This document shows, piece after piece, positions 46,634 to 58,915 of a stretch of DNA of 64,000 bases. This stretch comes from Adiantum capillus-veneris (lineage: Eukaryota > Streptophyta > Polypodiopsida > Polypodiales > Pteridaceae): assembly GCA_014529385.2 (NCBI GenBank), contig CM043943.1, positions 152,653,592 through 152,717,591 on the forward strand. The letters run 5' to 3'. The translations under genes were made by a program, and so were the position numbers. A model generated the notes under the pieces. The model had not been told where the DNA came from. It did no database searches and worked only from the letters and a program-made list of their open reading frames with translations. The first letter of the stretch is position 1. Each line of letters starts with the position of its first letter.

Positions 46634-46843
46634 GTTAGACGTCCTTTTTATAAGGATAAGAAGTTATGATACCAAAAAGGATCCGAGAAAATCCGAGGAC
46701 GTAGCTCCAAAACGAACTAGAGCGTCGCACGACGATGAAGTCGGGCCTAGTAGTAGGCCTACGGAGAAGAGTCTTCAACCGCCAGCACAACAACAGATGG
46801 CCAATCAATCCGAGGTGGGTTTCCCATTATTCAACTAAGGTTT
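46634..46843 (+). pseudogene. short basic gag-like N-terminus
   Basis: ATG 46634 opens MVRRPFYKDKK. After a one-base shift the frame continues DPRKSEDVAPKRTRAS and PAQQQMANQSEVG, a basic, Gln-rich segment like the start of some gypsy gag proteins. A splice-donor-like GAG/GTGGGT follows, and a TAA ends the frame. It might instead be the first exon of something else. Confidence 0.3.
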
Positions 46844-47988
46844 AAGTTCTTTTATAAGTTAGCATTGCATACCTAAGAAGGATAAACTTGTTGAAAACGG
46901 AAGGTAACTTCCAACGTGCAACTGTTTATAATGTAGGAAAGAATTGTTTGGGTTAAAACTAGTTGAATTAGGAAAGATATGTTTGATCATCCTTAAGACA
47001 GCTTGTGTCAAGACACCTCCGACTCCTTGGAATATTTTGATGATAATGATTGGCTTTCTAGCCACGGATAAGTCGGTTACCCCCATGAACGTTGAGTTTC
47101 TACTCCGTGTCATGTCTTGATGTTTCTACATAAGTTAGGATACCGTTTTTTTAATCCCAGGGGAGCCGCCCGATTGTATGGGAAACTGGTTTGGTGTATG
47201 GGCACCTGGAACCTTGGGTGGGGGTTTATCCACTCCGGATTTGAGTAAGGAATGGGTGCCGTTTTTCACCCTTAGGTGGTCTTGAGACAAGAAGAGTACT
47301 GGTCATGGTTATTATGGATAATGTTTTGATTGACAGTATCCTGTCTTAAGTTTAAAGATGTTTGTTTTCTGAAAGAATGCTTTCAATGCCGTCTTCAAGG
47401 AATTACTGTGATGGAACGTTAAAAGAAACCATTATTTTAAATGTTAAAACAATGTGATAATAAGATAAATGAATCTTGTGTGAGTGTGGGGTGGTAAGTG
47501 GGGATTGACTAAGGTTGTCAATCATGGACGGGTGGACCTGATTAGTCAGGTAACTATCCATTCCCGCATACTAAAACGTTTAGAAACTTCTTCACTTGGA
47601 CAAGGAATCCACCAGCGGCTGTGCCCTCACATATGCTAGAGGGAAAAAAGCGTTGGTTGAGGATACCTTAGCCCAATTGTGGCATTTATAGGGCCGAAAT
47701 AGTTTTTTGGACTTTTAATACGTTGTCCCGTTTCCGCTGTGAGACAGGACTAGGTCTTCTTCTAAGGCTATAGACCCAAGCCATTGTCAATGGTAAAGGT
47801 CTATTCCTTGGATTTTTCTTGTTTAGAGACACTGATTTTTATTAGACCTAGAGACCTGTCAAGGATCCCATCCGGATCTCGGTATAGGCGGGATGGGAAC
47901 CTTACAAACTCATTCCCTTAAGCCTTGGCAAAAGTGGGTTACCTATTTTTCTATGGTCATTGGTGGTGTGTAACATTCAAATCTTACA

Positions 47989-48310
47989 AACTTGAGTAGT
48001 ACTCTTCTAGGGATAAGCTATATTATTTCAAGATAAAGAGCTCATTCATCTTTATTGCCTCATAGGCAAGAGGTAAGTATCTTTCCTTCACTGCTTGCTT
48101 GATCTCCCTCCAACTTTGGGATCTTTCCAGTACTTCCATGTGACTGCATTGTTGTTTCCACCACAATTTTGCTTTCCCTGAGAGGCAAAACATTCCTAGC
48201 ATAGCTTGGTTTGTAGGTGCAGTCTTTGAAGAGAGAAGTAATCATCCATAGTTTCAATCCATACTTCTACATCCTTCTCAATATCATGGCACTCTCCCTT
48301 AAAGAGGGTG
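47989..48310 (-). pseudogene. gypsy gag capsid fragment
   Basis: The minus strand reads AKLWWKQQCSHMEVLE, SWREIKQAVKERYLPLAYEA and LSLEEYYSS, typical of the gypsy capsid motif (W-W ... W-E-E-M/I-K ... RYLP-Y). It appears to be the upstream part of the gag cut by the 43677-47988 insertion. Confidence 0.65.
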
Positions 48311-48439
48311 GTTGCATTTGCTTAATTAACAATTTTTTCTCTTTTTTTTGTGTGTATATGGCATCATTTTATGGTTTTCCATTATAGAAGTGATTTAAGG
48401 ATTCCCCTAGAGCATGCATGTATATTAACAATTTATAAT

Positions 48440-48640
48440 AAAATCTATGCTTATAATTACTCAAAACATATTATAATAATGTATAGAAGTGAGGTTTTCC
48501 CTAGACCGTACGCTTATGCTAACATATTATAATCACATCAATGTTTATAATTTCTCAAAACACATTATAATAACATCAATGTTTATAATAACTCAAAACA
48601 TATTATGATAACATCAATATTTGTAGCAACTCAAAACACT
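48440..48640. repeat. 38-bp AT-rich tandem repeat, about 4 copies
   Basis: CATCAATGTTTATAAT with CTCAAAACATATTATAAT recurs at 48536, 48574 and 48612, 38 bp apart, with a worn earlier copy. Confidence 0.85.
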
Positions 48641-49443
48641 AAGGTATTTTTCAAACTAAGACTTATCCATTCCACTAAAACAAAATTTAAAAAACTTGAT
48701 CTCATACTCATAAAATCATCCAAAAGTCAAACAGGGTGGTTTACAATGATCCCTCCTCCATGAGTAAACATATTAGAGGTTTCAATCATAATGGTTACAA
48801 TGATATACATCAGCTACTACTAGCATGTTGTATTATTTTGGTGGGTTGGGCCACGGATGGGTTGAGCCAATCCAAACTCATTTCTTGATGTTCAGTCAAG
48901 TGTGATTTCCAATAACAGCTTGATTGTGGGTGATTATTGATGTCACTTTATCAAAATCCATGAATTATAGATCATGACTCCATCAGGGGCTATGATGGTC
49001 AGTGGGGCTTCTTGAAGCTATAAGTGTTAAGCCAACTTCAAGGCTTCAGCCCACTTGACTCAATGTAGGTCAATTTCCAAGTTTTCAATGTTACATGCTC
49101 CAATGGAAAAGTTTAATCCTCGAGTCCAGTATATAACCAAGTGTTAGGTGGGCCAAAATTTACATGAGGTACACCAAGCTTATTGAGAATGAGGATCACT
49201 TTCTCTTGGATTTCAAAGCTTGGTGATTGGCAATCAATGTGGTACATTTCTTTAGTAAATACAGTTAAACAATTGATATCCATAAATTTTTTCTAGCAAA
49301 ACAAAGAAGATAACAGTGTCAAGCTATGTATTTCTGCATTCAACCCCAAGAATAGCGAAAGATGTTGAGAATCCAAACTATAAACCTAAGTATCTCATAC
49401 CAATTGTAAAGTTCCCAACCTAGAGATTGGGAAAACTTGATAG
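48641..49443. other. no supported gene; possible retroelement remnants
   Basis: The minus strand has a faint open stretch near 49020-48930 (EAPLTIIAPDGVMI) that looks retroelement-like, but too little is left to name. Confidence 0.4.
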
Positions 49444-50070
49444 GGCCATTCTTTATTCTCAAGTTCCATTGATAGCACCTTACTCTAGTTCAAAGAAGGC
49501 TACAAGAAATAAAAGAGAGGAAGTTCTCTATCCTTCATGATTGTGGATGTAAGAGGCATAGGATAGAGGAATTCCTCTATCCTTTGTGATCATTGATGTA
49601 AGGGTCTTACACCACAAGCCAGGTTGATACATCAAAGGTTATGATGAAATCTACATTATATATCACAAAAATAAAATCTCATTGACATACTAAGGTCTAT
49701 AAAAACACCTTTTTTCACACGTTTAAGAGGCATCATTGCCATTCATGAAGTCTTGATAGTAGCTGGCCATTCTTTATTTTCAAGCTCCATGGATGGCACT
49801 TTACTTCAATTCAAAGAAAGATACAAGAAATAAAAGATGGGAAGTTCTCTATCCTTCATGACAGTGGATGTAAGGGGCATAGGATATGTCCTTTTTGATC
49901 GTTGATGTAAGGGCCATACACCACAAGCCAGGTCAATAAATCAAAGATTATTATGGAAGCTAGACTATATATCACAAAAATAAAATTTCATTGACTTAAG
50001 ATCTATAAGCCTTTGTTCCCACGTTTAAGAGGCACTGTTGTCATTGATGAAGTCTTAGATGTGATATGGG
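49444..50070. repeat. two tandem copies of a 321-bp unit
   Basis: GGCCATTCTTTATT begins units at 49444 and 49765. Both share AGGAAGTTCTCTATCCTTCA-like and ACACCACAAGCCAGGT segments and end with GATGAAGTCTT-type sequence. Within the first unit GAGGAAGTTCTCTATCCTT and GAGGAATTCCTCTATCCTTT form a shorter internal repeat. Confidence 0.85.
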
Positions 50071-53000
50071 ACTTATCCTTAACTAACAAGTAGACTTTTG
50101 AGAAGTACTTGAGTAATCACGCCCATCCATCTATAGACATAGTTCCTTTTGGATACTAGTATTCCTTTTTTAACACCACACTCACCCATTCGTCATGTTT
50201 GTTGATTACTACCACATTTCTTTACATGTACACTCAAGGTCCCTTCATTAATTTTGGGCACAGGTTCTCTAATACAACTTCAAACAACTCCCAAACAATT
50301 CTTTTCCAAACCAGTTCTAATGAAGATAGTTCTATATTTTAATTATCCAATTTTATGAGTTTGACACTACCAACACACTTCCTTTGTCTAACCAACAAAG
50401 AATTTGCAAAATTTTTCTTATTTACTAATCGCAAATCCAATAATCAAAACTTTTCATGTTGCTAACTGCTAGGGATACTCCCTCACCACGATAGGCAATT
50501 TCTTCTAACCACAACTTATTCTCCACTTTAGGGCAAAAGTTTGCCCTATCAGTAACTTCCTTTTCTAGAAATAACTTTACATAGTGATCAAACAAGTTTA
50601 CCCCAAATCAAATAGCTCTTTTGCCTAATAATTCATTCAACTTAATTTATGAAAACATATGCTGGTCTCTTGTGATGATAATCACATCTTAAGCTTCCCA
50701 TACTAAGCTCAACTTATGAATGAACAATGTAGAAAATCATCACTTACCAAATTAAAAGCGGGTGCAATCACAGCTTGGGGTTGAGGATGAGCTCCAAAAC
50801 CTCATTCTTTAGTGCCACAGGTTGAGGGTTCACTAGAGGTTCAAGAATGGCATTGGAGCTTCACGCTCTCTTCCTTGGTTGGGCCATCTCTCACCTCGTA
50901 CATAGAGAAGATAAAAGGGTGTAATACTAGAATAAATCTTAGCCACACAAATGCTAGTTATAACAAGGAGATGTATTTATAAACCATTTATAAACAACAT
51001 AAAAATACAACTCTTATGTGACTTCTATGCATCCATTTATCTAGAACACTTACTATCACCTACACAACCTTATGTAGGATGAAAATCATGCTTCACACTC
51101 CACATCCAAGTGATCAAAAAGAGGGTATTTAAGGAGGAGTTAAAACACGTGGAGTGTGATTGAGGTAAAGAAAATCACACAAAAATAATGGATTCTACTC
51201 CCTAATTATTAGTGCATGCACCCATAGTACACTCACATACATGCATACTTAGCTAATCCTAGATGCTCCTTATCTAAGTATGCCCTAGATGGTCCTTCAT
51301 ATGCTTATTTTTCACATAATTTAGCTTATGTAGACAAAAAACTCAAGCTTAACCCCATATTATTTTGAGGATAAAAATAACAAGGAGTTTAATTCAATGG
51401 CTAGTTGCCTTGAGACTAAGCGCTCTCCGCGAAAACAATAATGAAATGGGTGACCTCTCATGACATTTTGAGTCCTAGTAGATGGTTGTCCCTTGCATGC
51501 ATCCAACGGTGCCAATGAAGCCTTTGTAGCCTTGTTTCCAAGTATGTCAAGGACTACTCCTTGGTTTCCACCTTAATCACCGACTTGGAGGGAGTCAAGG
51601 AGGGGGAGAGGTGAAGGGGGTAGTGTTGAGATGGCGTGCTCTCACTGCTACATAGAATGTTGTAGAATTCCATTTCTCTTGCTCTTTGTGCATTCTGTGC
51701 TCACCCTTTGTCTCCTTTTATAGAATTTTGGGGTGAGTTATTCTTTGTGCATGCTTTTTGAATCCTTGCCTTGTGTATCACTATTTTTGGTTGCAAGTCT
51801 CTCACATCATTGGATTTCGTGTACTCAACCATGGGCAACCTCTGTTTATAGTTATGAGTTCCTATTAGCCTCTCATTTTGGAGTCCTTTTCTCCCAATCA
51901 TTAGAGAACCACAAAATATTCAACACCCACTTTCCTTAAAATAAGGCCTCTAGAAATTTATGCATATCTCTTATGATATAAAGCATAGAACTAACATAAC
52001 TTGCACATAGAATGTTTGATTTCAGAACATATTGTCTTGAACAATTACCTAATTATTAGTACACTTAAAAGGTCTCCAAAATTTATAATAAGGGCCTTGA
52101 GTAGAATCAAAACTTATTGATAAAAAATCAAGTACATTATAATTGTGTGTAGGAATGCACTAAGTGTACAAAATGTCTTTGTTCCTCACCACCTTGGATA
52201 CTTGAATGCCCCTTTAGATTTTTTCCCCTAAGAGTACAATTGATCATCATTGTATGCTTGTTTTGATCTCTCTATCACTATACTTACACGGTCTTGATTT
52301 TTGAGTACATTCTAGATGTTTACAAAAGTTCTTTGCTCCTCACCACCTCCAATACGAATTCTACCATTTTCCAAGCACATTTTTTCGAGCTAAGAAAAAA
52401 CTGAGTGAAAAATTGAGCTTCCTTACAAAATAGTTAGTTTATAAATTTGAAAACTCTATCACAAAACCTATTGTGAGGGAGGAAGTATCATTTTCTCTTA
52501 AGGATACCCATATAAATTTATGTGGACTATGTTAACAAACTTCTTGCTACACCGTTCGGCTCACATTTACAACCTTGCTTTGCATCAATCCATGTGCTCA
52601 ATCTAGGATCCAGCTTGTTGATCTCATCCTTGCAAACATTGATGGTGCATCATTAAGTGTCTGAGAAGGCTATTTTTTTGGGTGCATGAAGAAGGTACTA
52701 TTTTCATGGAGTCAAAGGCTATGTGTTTTGACACTTACTCTTTGAAATACCGCTTTTTTGTGAGTGTCTATTTGTTGACCACATGATGGTTTCAGAACAA
52801 TTTTGAATGGTGAGATTAGATCAGACCGTTGTTGATAAATTTGCGGTAAGGGCCAGGAAAGCATCGGGGTTTTGGCTGTGAGAGTTTGTGAGAGAACTCC
52901 AAAAACTATATGAAGGAGTTATACCATAGATACCATGAAGTCTAGGGTTTGGAAGGAAGAGAAATCAAAGAATCCTTACTCTTTCTCTCTTGCACTCACA

Positions 53001-54516
53001 CGCACAAAGAAATAACACAAAAAAAGAATATCAAAACAACACAAAGATGAAAACATCAAGGCTATGGTTGTATCATATCATGGGTAATATGAAAGGTTTA
53101 ATAGAGGAGTTAATGGCATTCAATCTTTGCTGACCAAACATGTTACAAATTGTTCTTTGGAATTGTAATTTTATGACTACCATATTGCGGGGAGAGATGT
53201 ACGCATAGCAAAGAGAACCTAGAATTTGTAGAGAGAATGGATTTCTTGAGTGAGAGAGATAGGTTTAGTTAGAGAGGGGGATGAAATTAGAGATATATTT
53301 TGGATTAGAGATGAAAAAGAAAACAACCAAAAATCAACAAAATATCAAAGTAGAACACATCTTACTTGACAAACCCTTCGGGAGTTATTCACCATTTTTG
53401 ATGGAGAGAGAAGAAGAGGGAAGACTTTAAGCTTTGATTGATGCACCAAGTTAAATTCCTTCTTTTATTAGAGATTATATTCCAAAGATAGCTTACAATA
53501 TTGGCTAGTCTTCCTCTAGGAGTAAGCATAAGCTTAGGCTTATGTTTAAGGCTAAGTACAATTAGGCATTACTACTCTCACTCCCTCATGAATTCATCTC
53601 ATGAATGACTTGAATAGCTTTCAATGAAGAAGAAGTCCCCTTTATAGGTGAAGGGAACCCCCAAGGGTTTACAGAAGAAGAGAAGAGCCAGTGTGAACAA
53701 AAACTGAAAAAGTTTGAAATGAGCTGTCAATGCATGACGTGGGTAGACTGGGGTCCAGTGTTTTCATCATATATCCTCAACCGTGGCTCCAAATAAAGAA
53801 AAACATATAGGAACAAAAAATTCAGCTCATTAGCTATGACTCTCATTTTATATACTTTTTCCAATATGAATTGGAACCTTGTGTAAAAAAATCATCAAAA
53901 GAGGTTACAACTTTGGTAGTAAAAGTCTTCTTGTGGTCCCTTAGCATAGACTTTTATTTGATTCCAATGGACACCTCATGCAATATGAAAGCATGACATT
54001 GCTCCTTGACAAAGTTTTGTAATCATGCTTGCAATACTGCATTAAAATAGGGGTATCTTTGAGAATAATGCAAGCTAGTGTCCCACTAGGATTTGATTCC
54101 TTCCTAGTAGCTATTAAAAAGAAATATAAGAAAAATATAAAAAAACATAGAATATATATATTGAAATTTACCCTAGATATAGGATCTAGCTAGGATGTAA
54201 GACGATAATGACATAGTAGAAAGAAAGAACCAATGCTTTTTGCCCCAAGTTAAAGAGACGGAGCTATTGACGCTTTTCCCATAATACTTTTTGACGGTGG
54301 AGTAAGAATATGTTATCCTTGAGATAAATAATACGATGAGGTAGAAAGCTTATTATTATACTTAGATATGAATATGTACATTATAGAAAATATACTTATG
54401 TATCTAAAAAGTCACAAGATAGACCTTGAGGCATGTTTTTCCACTATGTACGTATCACAGCATGACACCGTGAGTAAGGCAAGCTAGCTAGATGGAATTA
54501 TCCTTATTGCCATGTC

Positions 54517-54518
<2 letters not shown>
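50071..54518. other. no supported gene
   Basis: 4.4 kb of AT-rich sequence with no reading frame above about 70 codons and no domain. A short minus-strand segment at 50890-50770 (MAQPRKRA...) could be a gag N-terminal scrap but is not claimed. Confidence 0.5.

Positions 54519-54580
<62 letters not shown>
54519..54580. repeat. (CT)31 microsatellite
   Basis: Uninterrupted CT dinucleotide run. Confidence 0.98.
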
Positions 54581-54581
<1 letters not shown>

Positions 54582-55270
54582 GTTGGCATCAAACTTGATT
54601 TACAATCTCAAAATATTCAAGTTATCCAAAGGGCCACAAATAATGATGATTATTTTGTATAGATGGTATGCCTACATTGCACATTTATTAGCAGTAAAGC
54701 TCCAATAATGGGAATCTCCAAATGTGACAAATCTATTAGTATTTATTTAACCACGATGTGTAATATGCTAGAAAATGCTTTGGCCTAGATTTAGTACAGG
54801 TAGATAAAGTTATAGCCTTTTGAATCCACAAACCATCATGATAGAGTAATTTAATCCCCCATAGAAGAGTGCAGACTTGCTCAAGTTTGGGACAAAAAAG
54901 GTAGGGCTAGCCTACATAGCCCATGACCTTGGTTAGTATGTTTGGAGGTAGCCATGCTTCTAACTTAGCCAAGAAAAGTTTGGGCCTTTTAATGAAGACT
55001 TGCATCTAGGAGTACATGTTGATTTCTTTTGAAGGAACGGGCATGCCCTCGTGTATGATTGCCGTACCTGTCAAAGGTTGGGAACTTGCCAAAACATCGT
55101 GGGCGAGGCACGAATGGCTACAAGCACACAACTAGACAGACCTAGCAAGCTCAAATGGGCAATGATGTGTCACTCACAGCTCAAAGCTCCTGTCATGAAG
55201 GATCCTTTGTTGGCAAAGAATAAGGAGTTGTCGTGCTCAACCGCCTCTTCACCGTCGATGATGCCTCAAT

Positions 55271-55271
<1 letters not shown>

Positions 55272-55315
<44 letters not shown>

Positions 55316-55348
55316 CATACAGACACACACACACACACACACACACAC
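55272..55348. repeat. compound microsatellite (CT)20 and (AC)13
   Basis: CT run at 55272-55312, a 10-bp spacer, then AC run at about 55323-55348. The overlapping frames at 55051-55389 and on the minus strand are repeat products. Confidence 0.96.
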
Positions 55349-57429
55349 TTGAGCACACAAAAGAGAAGGAGACAAAGATGGAGCAATAGCACTTCTTAGC
55401 TACACCTTCAAGAATGAGGATTTTTAGGTCAAAACAACCTTTTATAAGAGTTTGACCCATTCACACATGGGGGCCCACAATGACCGATCATTGCAAAAAT
55501 ACTGTAAAAATAAGATAACTAGTGTGCCTCTCATTGGTGATCACCTACATACCTATTGGACAGACAAGCCCGGTCCATGACTCTATCAAAGTGTCTATGA
55601 GGGTTAACATGCCTCCCTTCCTGATGTAGATTTTGTCCTCGAAAGCTATTGAGATGAAGCCCGTTCATTGAGGTGGAAGAGTATCAAGGGTGAAATGTCC
55701 TTAGTCTTCTTCAATCACTACAAAATCAATCAAAATTGGCATAGTAGCTGCATTCTCATATACAATTAAAAATCATATGCACTTGTAGGCGCATAAATTG
55801 ATTGGTAACAGAATATTGAGCACTTTGTTAGCAATAACATTAAACTGTAATAAAATCAAACGTATAAACCATTGTAAAGGTCAAAAAATAAATAGATTTT
55901 GGGTCGCTAATTTAATGGTCGAGAGGCACTAGAGGTCAACTATTAATACCATGGGCAAGCTTCTTAATTTTCTTTGGTAAATTAAGCTGTTAATTGTGAG
56001 AGCGCCAAAGTATTTCATGTTCGAAGGCTGACTAGAGGCTATATCTAGAAAACCTTATAGTTAAGCTATGATATAAGGAATTGCTCATGAAATCATTGCC
56101 TGACTTATTACCTTTTCTTTGACCCCCCATAGCTTTTTCACATTGACTCAATTTTGATGTGTGTGCTTATTTTGTATGCCTTGCTGTTTGCTTTTCAAGG
56201 AAAAACACCCACACTGGGAACCTTTAGGGCTCTAGTACCATAGGCAATACATGTGAGTAAAGAACCAAATTAAAATTTTACATTGTGATACTTTGATGTT
56301 TTTTGTTTGTTCATTTTTAGCATATCAATTTTGTAACTTTGCGGGGTCATATGACACTGTTACCCTCCCCAGGCTCATCACACCAATAAATTCCTTTTAT
56401 AATACTTAAGCTAAATGTCAATAGGGACTAAGATGACTAGAAAGGCCTAGTACATTACACACAATGCTACCTAAATTGGATAAGAACCTAAAGTAACCAT
56501 TGATTATTAGGAAGGCATTCCCTGTGGTATAAAGAGAAGATCTCTAACGCCTAACTTGGTCAAACTAGCTTAGAGACTATTTGATTCTTTAACCTAGACA
56601 AGGGATTATGAAAAAAAATTATATAGGATCTAATGTTTAATGTAAGCAAATGTGTTGAATATTGTGCTACCAATCACATTTAAAAAAGACAAACGTGGAT
56701 GCAAAAACGAAGACAAGGAGCAATGCTAATGGACAAGAAACACATGTTCGTGTTGATGATCACGCCTGATTCAAAAAGTGAATGAGAGGAAGATGCCATG
56801 AAGTTCAAAATCCTAACAACGGAAACGCGTTCCTATACACACTAGACAACAAGTGAAGGTTAAGAGGGAAGCAAGTGAATGATGGATGTCAGCAAACACT
56901 CCCTGCTTCCTTCGGTAGATCATACCTTTTGGAACGATGTCGTCACCTTTTGATACCAATTTCTCCAAGTTGTTATGGGTAAAGGCTTTGACCAGTAGTT
57001 TTCAACCGCCCTAGGCATTTCATCTAATTACAAGGGTGGTAAGGTACTCTCCCATGATTTTATTTGCAACGTTGTTGTAGGTGGTGAACTTACAACAAGA
57101 TGTGCAAATTCTTTCTTGTTTGTATGGATATGTACAATGGTAGGCGGTTGTTGTGTTGAAGCTTCTACTTCCATCTATGAACTACATGAAGAGCAAGAAG
57201 CTTCATTTGACTTTCTTGTTCTTGCGCTAGGTGGAATAAATCATTCTTTCTTTGATACCCAAACTAGCTCTGGAGCGGGTGTGTAACATTCCGTGATTTC
57301 TTCCTTTCTACGGTCTCCAAATCGATTTGAAGTTACAAATTTTTCCTACATGGATCTTCAGTAGGTGATAGGAGAGAAAACAAGAGACATTTAGGTACCC
57401 AGATTTTATCATTTCCGTCATAATAGCCT
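55349..57429. other. no supported gene
   Basis: Two kilobases without a recognisable domain. The minus strand near 55640-55590 (AFEDKIYIRKGGM) faintly recalls a retroelement leader, which I do not claim. Confidence 0.45.
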
Positions 57430-57748
57430 TGAGCTACTAATAGTCTCTTAGGAATCCAATGTAGCGATCCTTTACATTTCTTGGGGCGAGTGGGATGTTT
57501 CTTACAAGGCTTCTGTTTTAAACAATTGTTGCTAAAGAAGATTGGAATGTTTTCTTAACTATATCTTGATGAGTCTTGTTAGAAGCTATATGCATTGCTC
57601 CCATCATATTTAAAGGTACAGGTTGTGGCATTTCATCCCCCTCAGGTGTTACCCAGGTCATCCCTTTATTTCCACAAGTGTCTATGGTTGCTGTTAGGTG
57701 GACCCAATCCACATTGTCAGACTCAGTCATCCCAAGTAGAACATCCAT
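57430..57748 (-). pseudogene. unrecognised minus-strand remnant with paired W-(I/V)-P-K motifs
   Basis: An open frame of 76 codons (57748-57518, MDVLLGMTESDNVDWVH) continues after a frame change as a basic Cys/Lys-rich segment (CKKHPTRPKKCKG). It then reads HWIPKRLLVAQGYYDGNDK and IWVPK. The paired motif and the basic stretch suggest a retroelement-encoded protein, but I cannot name the family. The sequence downstream to 58560 has no supported gene. Confidence 0.35.
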
Positions 57749-58649
57749 ATAAGGAGAATCTTCCCTGTAACATTTAATGGCCTAGTAACTTGTGTGTAGC
57801 GGAAAATAGCATGAACATAGTGAGCATTTCATTAGAATAGATTCCTAATGAGAATAACAAGAGTGCTTGGATGGAGAGAGCAACAAAAAGTATAGCACCT
57901 AGTTAGATAGCATGAACAATACTTCAAAAGAGAGAGAAATTAATCAATTGACAACAGTTGAGGAGTCCCCCCTCCATAAGACTTTGTATTATGGTTTCTC
58001 CCATCAAGAGAGACATTTTACAATACAACTCTTTGTGTTCCTTCAATACTAGCTAGTGCAATGAAGATGGAAACTTCAAGCACTAAGCAAAACACTTATC
58101 AAACACAACATCAATTCCCTCATGGTCTCAGACCCAAGACCTCACACACCTTCGAAGATGGTGAGAGCTAGCGGGGTATGAGAGTAGATTGAGAGGAAGA
58201 AGGAGTAGTCTTACGAGAAAGATGTACATCTCCTCACATAATCACTCATATTAGCGTAGCTTAGCGTAGTAATTAGCATGGTAGAGGCCCGATGAGCATG
58301 CATTGAAGCTTGGATCTTGGTTGGAGACCTTATGGCCTCCCTTCTCACAAGCTTCGAGTAGGTGATAAGCTTTCCATTGAAGCTTGAGAAGAAAGAGAGA
58401 GTCTTCTTACTCTACACACGAGCTTTTGTGAGTGTGTGTGGATAATTGCCTTTGAAAAATCAACCCCCTCTCTCTCTTGGTCGACCCCTCTTGCTATTTG
58501 CTCTTGCTAGCGCCTCATTGGACCTTCCCAGGCTTAGCCAATAGGATTTCGTGAAGCACCTTGAAACCAAACTACCCACGTATAGCTTGGACAAGTGGTG
58601 AACTTTTCTTCCTCATGTTTCAATGGATCTTGGACTAAGGTATATCTTA

Positions 58650-58915
58650 CTCCTGGGGAATCCACTATGTAAAAATTGCATATATCATGTGCAAACAAGA
58701 GATATTTAAATAATCCATTACCTGTATATTTTCAATTATTATATGTATCCCTTACGTATGAATTTTTGTAAAAAAACTAGCCCTTATGGTATGAAAATTT
58801 TTACTTTCTCAATTGAAAAACTCTTTGTGTAAGTACATTTTTCTGTAAGTGTACCTAAGTATAAATCCCTTATTTTGTTTGCACATGCTATCTTACATAA
58901 TTCCTAGTGGAACCT
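58650..58915. mobile_element. possible MITE-like insertion, copy 1
   Basis: A 265-bp AT-rich segment breaks the array. It starts GGGGAATCCACTATGTAA and ends TTACATAATTCCTAGTGGAA, imperfect inverted ends that resemble those of the segment at 62718-62961. No target-site duplication is clear. Confidence 0.4.

Larger units (their letters stand above)
43677..47988 (+). mobile_element. probable nested 4.3-kb LTR-type insertion (TG...CA ends)
   Basis: The minus-strand gypsy gag is interrupted here. The left edge reads TGTAAGGTTT and the right edge AAATCTTACA, near-perfect inverted ends of the TG...CA form used by LTRs. The flanking 5-mers (AATTC, AACTT) agree only partly, so a target-site duplication is not proven. 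Inside are a TATA box, a 152-bp tandem array and a short basic reading frame. It could be a very long solo LTR or a truncated element; no pol domain is seen. The stretch 46850-47940 has no recognisable coding content. Confidence 0.5.
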
